Positions 6,566 through 13,267 of a stretch of DNA of 20,897 bases are shown piece after piece. This DNA is from an uncultured Erythrobacter sp. GTDB lineage: Bacteria > Pseudomonadota > Alphaproteobacteria > Sphingomonadales > Sphingomonadaceae. Position numbers and translations under genes: made by a program. The notes below the pieces were generated by a model. The model was not told the origin of the DNA and searched no databases. It worked only from the letters and a program-made list of their open reading frames with translations. The stretch's first letter is position 1, and every line of letters begins with the position of its first letter. The stretch covers positions 1 through 20,897 of the forward strand of contig CAMYIQ010000106.1 in NCBI GenBank assembly GCA_947258465.1, read 5' to 3'.

Positions 6566-8281
6566 TCACGGTGTGTGGATTTGGTCCGCGAGTCTCGGAT
6601 CGCGGGCTGGTTGCCACCCCGCGGTTGTGCGCAGAACCGCGCCGCCCTTCACTGGCGCTTCGCGGAGAACAACGTGCCGATGGCCGAAGGACCGGAATAT
6701 ATCCGCCCGATCTTCGAGCCAGGTCCCCTTTTCGAGCAACAGGCGATCGCCAAAGGCCATGACGAAGGGCAGGCCGAGGATTTCGTCGGCCGAGAGCCGA
6801 AAATCGATCGCTCCGATAATGGCACGCGCGGTCTGTACCGGGATGGTGCTGCCGCCGGCCGCGCCCACGGCGAGGAACGGCTTGCCTTCCGGGTCCCAGA
6901 CGACCGTAGGCGACATCGAGCTGCGCGGCCGTTTGCCGCCTTCGACCCGATTGGCGACAAGCTTGCCGTCGACGACGGGCGAACGGCTGAAATCGGTCAG
7001 CTCGTTGTTGAGGAAGAAGCCCCCTGCCATCAGCCCCGAACCGAATGCCCCTTCGATGGTCGAGGTGTAGCTGACCATCGTGCTGTTCGTGTCGACGACC
7101 GCGAAATGGGAGGTGCCGTGTTCTTCTGGTTCGTTTCCATCCGCTACGGCGGTCGGCGCGCCTTCCGGAATGCCCGCAGTGACTGTGCCGAGGGTTTTGC
7201 CCGCCTCGATCAGCGCGCTGCGCGAACCGAGATATTCCGGATCGACCAGGCCCGCGACCGGCACCGAAACGAAATCGCTATCCGCGACGTAAAGCTCGCG
7301 ATCCGCATAGGCGAGGCGCTGCGATTCGACGAACAGGTGCCAGGTCGCCGGATTGTCCACCCCTAGGGCTGTGAGATCGAACCGCTCGAGCTGGCCGAGA
7401 ATTTGGAGCACGGCGATACCGCCTGAGGTCGGCGGCCCCATGGTGCATATCCGATAGGCGCGATAGGTGCCGCATACGGCATCGCGCGTTTTGGCTTCGT
7501 AGCCGGCGATGTCCGCATAGGACATGACACCATCGCGCGGCGTGTCCGCGGAAACCGTTTCGGCGATCTCGCGGGCGAGACTGCCCGTATAGAAAGTGCT
7601 CGGGCCCGCCGCCGCGATCGCTTCGAAAGTCCGGGCCAGTCGCTCATTGGTCAGGCGGGTGCCGACGGGGAGAGGGTTGCCTGCAGCATCGAAGAACAAT
7701 GCACGCGCCTCTTCGGTATGCGCGGACCGGTTCTTCGCTCGTTCTAGCATGCCATGCAGGCGGGGGTTCATCTTGAACCCTTCTCGCGCAAGCCGGATCG
7801 CCGGATCGAAAAGGGTTGCCCAGCCCAGCTTGCCATGGGCGGCGTGGGCTTTTGCTGCCAAGGCGATATTGCCCGGGATACCGACCGACAGCCCGCTGCG
7901 GACGGCTTCCATGTGGGGTAAGGGGTTCCCTTCCTCATCAAGGAACCTTTCCGGGGTGGCCGCCGAGGGCGCCGTTTCTCGTCCGTCGAAAGTGCCGACG
8001 GTTCCGTCCGCCGTGCCGCGCACCAGGAAGCCGCCGCCTCCAATACCCGAACTCTGCGGTTCGACGACGGTCAGGGCCAGCATCACGGCAATCGCCGCAT
8101 CGGTTGCGCTTCCTCCCCGAGCGAGCATGTCTTCGCCGGCGGCCTGCGCACGGGGATCGGCCGCCGAAACCGCTCCCGCGAAGGCGGGCGCGGTTGGCGC
8201 GGGTTCGATAACGGATTGCGGAGCGGTGGTGCAGCCGACAAGGGCGAGTGCCAACAACGGGCCGGAAAATATCCTGATCAT
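6566..8281 (-). CDS. ggt: Gamma-glutamyltransferase, predicted lipoprotein
   Basis: A 571-aa Ntn-hydrolase proenzyme that cleaves glutathione and other gamma-glutamyl compounds outside the cytoplasm. The N-terminus (MIRIFSGPLLALALVGC) is a lipoprotein signal with a lipobox ending at Cys17, so the enzyme is probably anchored to a membrane facing the periplasm. GGT motifs are complete: GGSATDAAIA (56-65), SSGIGGGGF (77-85), substrate-binding Arg101 in DGRETAP, the self-cleavage nucleophile Thr390 in HGTSHFAVVD, RPRSSMSP (451-458) and the oxyanion loop GAAGGSTI (473-480). Autoprocessing before Thr390 would give a large and a small subunit. The open frame extends far upstream into pyrD, but ATG 8281 fits the signal peptide. 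It follows the pyrD stop by 10 nt with AGGCAG nearby, so the two are probably co-transcribed. Confidence 0.95.
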   Translation of the reverse strand: MIRIFSGPLLALALVGCTTAPQSVIEPAPTAPAFAGAVSAADPRAQAAGEDMLARGGSATDAAIAVMLALTVVEPQSSGIGGGGFLVRGTADGTVGTFDGRETAPSAATPERFLDEEGNPLPHMEAVRSGLSVGIPGNIALAAKAHAAHGKLGWATLFDPAIRLAREGFKMNPRLHGMLERAKNRSAHTEEARALFFDAAGNPLPVGTRLTNERLARTFEAIAAAGPSTFYTGSLAREIAETVSADTPRDGVMSYADIAGYEAKTRDAVCGTYRAYRICTMGPPTSGGIAVLQILGQLERFDLTALGVDNPATWHLFVESQRLAYADRELYVADSDFVSVPVAGLVDPEYLGSRSALIEAGKTLGTVTAGIPEGAPTAVADGNEPEEHGTSHFAVVDTNSTMVSYTSTIEGAFGSGLMAGGFFLNNELTDFSRSPVVDGKLVANRVEGGKRPRSSMSPTVVWDPEGKPFLAVGAAGGSTIPVQTARAIIGAIDFRLSADEILGLPFVMAFGDRLLLEKGTWLEDRADIFRSFGHRHVVLREAPVKGGAVLRTTAGWQPARDPRLADQIHTP

Positions 8282-8291
8282 CCGCTGCTGC

Positions 8292-9320
8292 CTATTCACT
8301 TCCGACCGCTTCGGCAATCGACGCGAACCCATCCCGGCGCATGAGCTTCTCGACGCCCCGTAGGATGCGGCGCGGCAGGCTGGGGCCTTCATAGACCATG
8401 GCGCTATAGAGCTGGACGAGGCTCGCCCCCGCGCGGATACGCGCCCACGCATCCTCGGCACTGGCAATACCGCCGACGCCGACCAACGGCACCGCGCCCC
8501 CGGTGGCCGCGCGAAAATCCCGCAGCCGCTGCTGGGCGAGGCCGCGCAAGGGGGCGCCCGACAAGCCGCCGCTTTCGCTCGCATAGCTGCTCTTGAGCGG
8601 GGGGCGTGCGACCGTGGTATTGGCCACGATCAACGCGCCCAGCTCGCGCTCGGCGGCGATACGCGCAATCGCGTCGATATCCGCTGGCTCGAGGTCCGGC
8701 GCGACTTTCAGGAAAACGGGCGGACCGCCTTCGCCGCGCGCGTCGATGACCGCATCGAGCAGGCCCGTCAGCGCGCCTTCGTCTTGCAAAGCGCGAAGGC
8801 CCGGCGTGTTCGGGCTGGAAATATTGATGGCGAGATAGGATGCAAGGGGGGCCATGAGCCGGGCCATGACCGCGTAGTCGGCGGTCCGATCCTCGCTGTC
8901 TTTATTCGCGCCGATATTGATCCCGACAATCCCTGGGCGGCTTGCGCGCTTCTCGAGACGAGTCAACGCGTCCTGCGCTCCGCCATTGTTGAATCCCATA
9001 CGGTTGATGATGCCGCGGTCTTCGACCAGCCGGAAAAGGCGCGGCTTGGGGTTGCCCTGCTGTGGGCGCGGGGTGATCGATCCGACTTCGGCAAAGCCGA
9101 AACCGAGACCGAGTAGCTGATCGGGGACCTCGGCGTCCTTGTCGAAGCCGGCCGCCATACCGACAGGGTTCGGAAAAGCGAGCCCGGCGATCTCCACTGC
9201 CAGAGGGCCGGCACGTTGCGGCCCGACCCGGGGGGAAACGGACAGTGCTTTTACGGTAAGGCGGTGCGCGCGCTCTGGATCGAGAGCGAAAAGGGCGGGG
9301 CGGGCAAGGTCGAACAACAT
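8292..9320 (-). CDS. pyrD: Dihydroorotate dehydrogenase, class 2 (quinone-dependent)
   Basis: A 342-aa flavoenzyme that oxidises dihydroorotate to orotate in pyrimidine biosynthesis and passes electrons to quinone at the cytoplasmic membrane. Class 2 is shown by the N-terminal helix extension (LFDLARPALFALDPERAHRL) and by the catalytic serine Ser169 in NISSPNTPGLR (166-176). Further motifs are NPVGMAAGFDKD (51-62), INRMGFNNGG (105-114), FLKVAPDL (203-210), NTTV (234-237) and the FMN phosphate site GVGGI plus GASLVQLYSAMVYEGP. The ATG at 9320 gives the family length; the frame stays open upstream to 9503, but that part looks non-coding. It is the first gene of a pyrD-ggt pair and diverges from the AraC-type gene across a 358-bp region. 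Confidence 0.96.
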   Translation of the reverse strand: MLFDLARPALFALDPERAHRLTVKALSVSPRVGPQRAGPLAVEIAGLAFPNPVGMAAGFDKDAEVPDQLLGLGFGFAEVGSITPRPQQGNPKPRLFRLVEDRGIINRMGFNNGGAQDALTRLEKRASRPGIVGINIGANKDSEDRTADYAVMARLMAPLASYLAINISSPNTPGLRALQDEGALTGLLDAVIDARGEGGPPVFLKVAPDLEPADIDAIARIAAERELGALIVANTTVARPPLKSSYASESGGLSGAPLRGLAQQRLRDFRAATGGAVPLVGVGGIASAEDAWARIRAGASLVQLYSAMVYEGPSLPRRILRGVEKLMRRDGFASIAEAVGSE

Positions 9321-9439
9321 GCCGGCGCCATGCCGCCTCACGCTTCCGCTGTCGAGGTTTCCGAGGCTGGGCGGGGCGCGCAACATGCGAGCAGAGCACC
9401 AAAAAAACTCGCATTTTGAGGCCTGTCGCTTGCATACAA

Positions 9440-9551
9440 TCAATTGTCGCAGACTCGGCCTAACACGCTTTTGCGACCCGAAGGGCTCGGAGCAGTTCTG
9501 CAACGAGTTCTCGACTTCCGGGGGCGGTCTTTACAGGCCGCCCCCTTTTTT
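9440..9551 (+). ncRNA. Candidate small RNA ending at an orphan terminator
   Basis: A strong terminator on the plus strand (9520-9551) has no upstream plus-strand CDS, because the flanking gene pyrD runs the other way. That implies a short transcript starting within the preceding 100 or so bases. A TACAAT (9435-9440) could act as -10, with TTTTGA (9414-9419) as a poorly spaced -35. The body holds two adjacent short inverted repeats (9492-9501 and 9504-9513). I do not recognise a known RNA family. The start is a guess; the 3' end is well supported. Confidence 0.35.
9520..9551 (+). terminator. Intrinsic terminator
   Basis: GGGGGCGG (9520-9527) pairs perfectly with CCGCCCCC (9538-9545) across a 10-nt loop and is followed directly by six T residues (9546-9551). 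The T-tract is only on the plus strand, so it terminates rightward transcription towards the araC-type gene. Confidence 0.88.
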
Positions 9552-9611
9552 ATGGGGAGCGGCTTTCTGTAGCGCGTAGCGCGCGAACGTAATTATTTCT
9601 TCATATTGCAA

Positions 9612-9640
9612 TTGCGAGTGTAGCGCTTTTGGCGTATTTA
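9612..9640 (+). promoter_or_regulatory. Probable promoter of the AraC-like gene
   Basis: TTGCGA (9612-9617) and TATTTA (9635-9640) are separated by 17 bp. Transcription would start near 9647, about 30 nt before the TTG start codon at 9679. The downstream TATACA (9639-9644) is an alternative -10. Confidence 0.55.
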
Positions 9641-9678
9641 TACAATTTGTAGGGCGAAGCAGAAAACGGGGCAGGGGT

Positions 9679-10602
9679 TTGTCGGGTCTTCCGGGTGACG
9701 ACGCGTCACAATTTTTCGAATTCGTAGCCGCGCCGCCCCAGCTCGCGCCATACCTGAACTCGCTCTATATCTGGCGCAGCCCGGACGATCAGCTGGACGA
9801 TGTGCTGCCGGCCTATTCGGGCCAGATGGTGGTGTTCGGTCGGGGTCTCGGGCGGATGCAGTTCGATGGTGACCATGTTGGCGAAACGAGCGATGCCTTC
9901 TTTCTGGCGCCCTTGTGTCAGGCGCGCCATTTCAGCGTTTCGGGTCCGGCCACATTGTTCGGCGTATCGCTGAATTTCCGGGGGTGGGCGGCTCTTTCCG
10001 GGCTGTCGGTTCACGATTACCACGATTGTTTCCTGGATCCCGGAATGGTGTTCGAGGAAGGTCTGGCGGAGGAATTTGGGGCGCTGGCCACGCAGTGGCG
10101 AGCCGGGCAGATCGACGACAAGGGCTTGCTCGATGCCATGTGCGGCATCGTCGAACGGGGCATTTCCCAACTGCCCGAGCAGCATCTCGCGGTAATCGAC
10201 CGGACGCTCGAATGGCTGTCGAGCTCGTTCAAGCCGGAGCTTGACGACCTTTACGAACGATTGCCCTATTCCAAGCGGCAGTCGCAGCGGCTGGTCGCGC
10301 AATTCTTCGGCCAGTCACCCGTTCGATTGGTGCGCCGCTACCGCGCAGTGCGTGCTGCGACTCTCCTTTCGATACCGGAACTGCCGGAAGAGCTCGAAGC
10401 GGAAATCCGCGAGGCATTTTACGACCAGGCGCATCTCATCAAGGAGATCCGCTTTTTCACCGGGCGCACGCCCAAACGGCTGCAGCCCAATACCGGCTCG
10501 CCTATCAACGATATGCTGGGGCCCGATGGCTACAGCTCGGTCGATCTGTTCGGTTCGGGCGAGGCAGAACAACTGGGCAGGGACCCGCTTACCGATAGCT
10601 AA
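9679..10602 (+). CDS. AraC-family transcriptional regulator
   Basis: A 307-aa protein with an N-terminal sensing region (about residues 10-170, beginning APPQLAPYLNSLYIWRS) and a C-terminal AraC-like helix-turn-helix region (about 195-275). The second HTH is recognisable from FYDQAHLIKEIRFFTGRTPKRL; the first is diverged. The start is a TTG at 9679 with GGGGC (9668-9672) upstream; there is no in-frame ATG or GTG between the upstream promoter and this codon. About 30 residues follow the HTH (SPINDMLGPDGYSSVDLFGS). It lies 104 bp upstream of the SUF operon in the same orientation, but that operon has its own promoter, so a regulatory link is not implied. Its ligand and targets are unknown. Confidence 0.85.
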   Translation: MSGLPGDDASQFFEFVAAPPQLAPYLNSLYIWRSPDDQLDDVLPAYSGQMVVFGRGLGRMQFDGDHVGETSDAFFLAPLCQARHFSVSGPATLFGVSLNFRGWAALSGLSVHDYHDCFLDPGMVFEEGLAEEFGALATQWRAGQIDDKGLLDAMCGIVERGISQLPEQHLAVIDRTLEWLSSSFKPELDDLYERLPYSKRQSQRLVAQFFGQSPVRLVRRYRAVRAATLLSIPELPEELEAEIREAFYDQAHLIKEIRFFTGRTPKRLQPNTGSPINDMLGPDGYSSVDLFGSGEAEQLGRDPLTDS

Positions 10603-10633
10603 TTGCTAACGACTCGCAAGATGGCGATTCTCG

Positions 10634-10662
10634 TTGAAGTGGCGCTTTTACGTGCCTATCTG
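10634..10662 (+). promoter_or_regulatory. SUF operon promoter
   Basis: TTGAAG (10634-10639) and TATCTG (10657-10662) are 17 bp apart. The predicted transcription start near 10669 falls inside the palindrome at 10666-10688, the arrangement expected for a repressed promoter. The leader to the regulator ATG at 10707 would be about 38 nt. Confidence 0.6.
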
Positions 10663-10665
10663 ACC

Positions 10666-10688
10666 AATCGGACCGATTTGGTCCGATT
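10666..10688. promoter_or_regulatory. Perfect palindromic operator, probably for the Rrf2-type SUF regulator
   Basis: AATCGGACC (10666-10674) and GGTCCGATT (10680-10688) are exact reverse complements separated by GATTT. The 23-bp site overlaps the predicted +1 of the SUF operon. Dyads of this size with an AT-rich centre are typical of dimeric winged-helix Rrf2 regulators (IscR, NsrR, RirA), and the first gene of the operon encodes such a protein, so autorepression is the simplest reading. Binding itself is inferred. Confidence 0.65.
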
Positions 10689-10706
10689 AAGCCTGGCGCC
10701 GCCGAT

Positions 10707-11117
10707 ATGAGATTGTCCAACCTTGCCGATTATGCCGTTGTCGCCATGTGCGCGGCCTCGCGTCATTGCGGCGGGGGAAAGACCAGCGCGGCGGAACTGG
10801 CTGCCGAGACCGGGCTGCCGGTGCCGACGGTGCAGAAGCTTGTCAGCAAGCTGTCGACGGCGGGCCTGCTGCGCTCGACACGCGGTGCCGGTGGCGGGTT
10901 GCAACTGGCCCGGCCGGCGGCGGCGATCACCGTGGCCGATATTGTCGAGGCGGTCGAGGGACCAATAGCGCTGACCGCCTGTGTCGAAGGCGCGGATTGC
11001 CTTGTCGAGCATGATTGCTCGGTCAAACCGCATTGGCCGGTCGTGAACGAGGCACTTCGTGGTGCGCTGGCGGCGATCCCGCTGACCCAGCTTGCCCGAA
11101 CAAGAGAGATTGCATGA
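10707..11117 (+). CDS. Rrf2-family SUF system regulator (IscR-like)
   Basis: A 136-aa winged-helix regulator. Residues 1-65 carry the Rrf2 DNA-binding domain (MRLSNLADYAVVAMCAA, TVQKLVSKLSTAGLLRSTRGAGGGLQLA). Three cysteines, Cys92, Cys98 and Cys104, lie in TACVEGADCLVEHDCS, at the same positions as the [2Fe-2S] ligands of E. coli IscR; His109 is a candidate fourth ligand. By family knowledge it should sense Fe-S cluster supply and repress or activate the SUF genes accordingly. It is the first gene of the operon, and its TGA overlaps the sufB ATG (ATGA at 11114-11117), so regulator and scaffold are translationally coupled. It fits the group annotated as 'SUF system Fe-S cluster assembly regulator'; IscR or RirA would be looser names. 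Confidence 0.93.
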   Translation: MRLSNLADYAVVAMCAASRHCGGGKTSAAELAAETGLPVPTVQKLVSKLSTAGLLRSTRGAGGGLQLARPAAAITVADIVEAVEGPIALTACVEGADCLVEHDCSVKPHWPVVNEALRGALAAIPLTQLARTREIA

Positions 11118-12610
11118 GCGAAGAACTGGACATTCAGGCCAACCCCGAAATGGATGCCGAAGCGAAGGAAGCTGCCGAGAAGGCGGCCGAATACGAACAT
11201 GGCTGGTCGGCCGAGATCGAAACCGAATTCGCCGAAAAGGGACTGACCGAAGAGACGGTCCGCTTCATTTCCGCCAAGAAGGGCGAGCCCGAATGGATGC
11301 TCGACTGGCGGCTCAAGGCCTTTCGCCTATGGCAGGATATGGAAGAGCCCGACTGGGCCAAGCTCGGCTATCCGGCGATCGATTACCAGGACGCCTATTA
11401 TTACGCCGCGCCCAAGAAGAAGGAAAAGCTCAAGTCGCTCGACGAGCTCGATCCCGAAATCAAGGCGGTCTATGACAAGCTCGGCATTCCCGTGGCGGAG
11501 CAGGAAGTGCTCGCCGGGGTCGAAGGCGCGCGCAAGGTCGCGGTTGACGCGGTGTTCGACTCCGTCAGCGTGGCCACCACTTTCCGCGAGGAGCTGAAGA
11601 AGGCAGGCGTCATCTTCCTGTCGATCAGCGAGGCGATCAAGGAATATCCCGACCTGGTGAAGAAGTGGCTCGGCAAGGTCGTGCCGCAGCATGACAATTT
11701 CTTCGCCACGCTCAATTGCGCGGTCTTTTCCGATGGCACCTTCGTCTATGTGCCCAAGGGTGTGCGCTGTCCGATGGAGCTCAGCACCTATTTTCGCATC
11801 AATGCGGAAAATACCGGCCAGTTCGAACGCACGCTGATCATTGCCGAACCGGGCAGCTATGTCAGCTATCTCGAAGGCTGCACCGCGCCGATGCGCGATG
11901 AAAACCAGCTCCACGCGGCCGTGGTCGAACTGGTCGCGATGGAAGATGCGGAAATCAAATATTCGACCGTCCAGAACTGGTATCCCGGCAATGCGGAAGG
12001 GCTGGGCGGGATCTACAATTTCGTCACCAAGCGCGGGCTGTGCCAGGGCGCGCGGTCCAAGATCAGCTGGACGCAGGTCGAAACCGGCAGTGCGGTGACA
12101 TGGAAATATCCGTCCTGCGTGCTCAATGGCGAGGACAGCGTGGGCGAGTTCTACTCGGTCGCGGTGACCAATAATTACCAGCAGGCCGATACCGGCACCA
12201 AGATGATCCATAACGGCAGGGGCAGCCGCTCGACGATCATCTCCAAGGGCATTTCGGCGGGCAAGAGCAACAACACCTATCGCGGGCTGGTGCGCGTAGC
12301 CGCCAATGCCGAGGGCGTGCGCAACCGCACCGAATGCGACAGCCTGTTGATCGGCGACCAGTGCGGCGCGCATACCGTGCCCTATATCGAGGTGAAGAAC
12401 CCCGGCGCGCAGATCGAGCACGAGGCGACCACGAGCAAGATAAGCGACGACCAGCTTTTCTACGCCATGCAGCGCGGCCTCGACGACGAGGAGGCGATGG
12501 CGCTGATCGTCAACGGCTTCGCCAAGGACGTGCTGAAGGAACTGCCGATGGAATTTGCGGTCGAGGCACAGAAGCTGCTGGCGATTTCCCTCGAGGGGAG
12601 TGTTGGATGA
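11114..12610 (+). CDS. sufB: Fe-S cluster assembly scaffold SufB
   Basis: A 498-aa cytoplasmic scaffold subunit of the SufBCD complex, on which nascent Fe-S clusters are built from sulfur supplied by SufS. It is recognisable over its whole length: FISAKKGEPEWMLDWRLKAF near the N-terminus, VPKGVRCPMELSTYFRIN, and the right-handed beta-helix core with GRGSRSTIISKGIS and NRTECDSLLIGD. Cys408 (in TECDS) corresponds to the acceptor cysteine of E. coli SufB, and the conserved IEHEAT (434-439) is intact. The ATG at 11114 is chosen because MSEELDIQ starts the homologous region and gives the ATGA overlap with the regulator. Its own TGA overlaps the next ATG in the same way at 12607-12610. Confidence 0.97.
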   Translation: MSEELDIQANPEMDAEAKEAAEKAAEYEHGWSAEIETEFAEKGLTEETVRFISAKKGEPEWMLDWRLKAFRLWQDMEEPDWAKLGYPAIDYQDAYYYAAPKKKEKLKSLDELDPEIKAVYDKLGIPVAEQEVLAGVEGARKVAVDAVFDSVSVATTFREELKKAGVIFLSISEAIKEYPDLVKKWLGKVVPQHDNFFATLNCAVFSDGTFVYVPKGVRCPMELSTYFRINAENTGQFERTLIIAEPGSYVSYLEGCTAPMRDENQLHAAVVELVAMEDAEIKYSTVQNWYPGNAEGLGGIYNFVTKRGLCQGARSKISWTQVETGSAVTWKYPSCVLNGEDSVGEFYSVAVTNNYQQADTGTKMIHNGRGSRSTIISKGISAGKSNNTYRGLVRVAANAEGVRNRTECDSLLIGDQCGAHTVPYIEVKNPGAQIEHEATTSKISDDQLFYAMQRGLDDEEAMALIVNGFAKDVLKELPMEFAVEAQKLLAISLEGSVG

Positions 12611-13137
12611 CCGACCGCAAAACCCTCCAGCTTCGCGACCCTAGCGAAACCGCAGACGACACGCCCACGCTCAAGAAAAAGGGCCGTGGGTGGGAAATCT
12701 CCGAGCAGCGGCTCGACAAGATCCACGAGCGAGCGCGCTATCTGCGCCGCCATTCGAGCCCGGCGCATAAGGCGCTTAGCGAGCGTTTCGCCAAGGAAGA
12801 TTTCGGGAAGTACAAGTTCACCCGCCAGACGGTGGTCGGCTCGGCGATCCTCGATTTCGTTTCGCACCCGCTCGGCCTTGCCATCGCGATCGACGAGGAA
12901 GGGCAGGACGATCGCGTCGCCAAGCGCCGCGACAAGAGCCTTTCCAGTGTCGGCGTCGAAGTGTTCCGCGTGCCCGCCGCGACGATCCTCGAAGATGTCG
13001 AAGAGGCGATGAAACCGATCTTCGCCGCGATGAATGCGCGTTACCGCGAAAAAGAAACCTCGCGCCGCGAACACCAATCGAAATACGGTTCGACGCCCAG
13101 ACGTGGGCGCCCGCAACGAGGGCCGCGAGACCGCTAA
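12607..13137 (+). CDS. DUF559-domain protein inside the SUF operon
   Basis: A 176-aa protein. Residues about 35-140 resemble the DUF559 domain, a Vsr/PD-(D/E)XK nuclease-like fold: HERARYLRRHSSPAHKALSE, then YKFTRQTVVGSAILDFVSH, IAIDEEGQDDRVAKRRDKSL and VGVEVFRVPAATILEDVEEAM. Candidate catalytic acids are Asp83 (ILDF) and Asp96/Glu97 (IDEE). The usual DUF559 GGQH after the second acid is replaced by EGQDD, so activity is uncertain. The N-terminal 30 residues and the C-terminus (TPRRGRPQRGPRDR) are charged and probably disordered, and the basic tail could bind nucleic acid. The ATG overlaps the sufB stop, so it is translated with the operon. Its role in Fe-S assembly, if any, is unknown. Confidence 0.75.
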   Translation: MTDRKTLQLRDPSETADDTPTLKKKGRGWEISEQRLDKIHERARYLRRHSSPAHKALSERFAKEDFGKYKFTRQTVVGSAILDFVSHPLGLAIAIDEEGQDDRVAKRRDKSLSSVGVEVFRVPAATILEDVEEAMKPIFAAMNARYREKETSRREHQSKYGSTPRRGRPQRGPRDR

Positions 13138-13160
13138 TGATCGGTCACACCCCTTTCTCC

Positions 13161-13249
13161 GTCATCCCGGACTTGATCCGGGACAGTGCTTCTCTTGATG
13201 GCGCTGCGCTCGAAGTAGCACCGGCCCCGGATCAGGTCCGGGGCGACGA
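13161..13249. repeat. Long palindromic intergenic repeat between DUF559 gene and sufC
   Basis: The left arm (13161-13182, containing CCCGGACTTGATCCGGG) and the right arm (13225-13247, containing CCCCGGATCAGGTCCGGGG) are near-perfect inverted copies; each arm is itself palindromic around TTGATC. The 42-bp middle is unrelated. This is the layout of a repeat family widespread between genes in alphaproteobacteria. Here it sits inside the SUF operon, 18 bp upstream of sufC, where the RNA would form a long hairpin that may affect mRNA stability or sufC translation. Confidence 0.8.
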
Positions 13250-13267
13250 CAATCTGGAAATCGCATC

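Larger units (their letters stand above)
9321..9678. other. 358-bp divergent intergenic region
   Basis: No protein-coding gene is supported here. It contains, from left to right: the region for the pyrD promoter (none is clear to me), a stretch 9435-9519 with small inverted repeats GCAGTTCTGC and CGAGTTCTCG, a strong plus-strand intrinsic terminator (9520-9551), and a convincing plus-strand promoter (9612-9640) for the AraC-like gene. The AT-rich 9590-9660 part matches promoter DNA. Confidence 0.6.

Noticed and set aside
9495..9510. GTTC ... GTTC pair resembling the alphaproteobacterial LexA box
   Set aside because: The spacing is 8 nt (9499-9506); the LexA box of this group needs GTTC-N7-GTTC.
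11327..12421. 364-codon minus-strand frame opposite sufB
   Set aside because: Antisense shadow of sufB with no domain and shadow-type composition.
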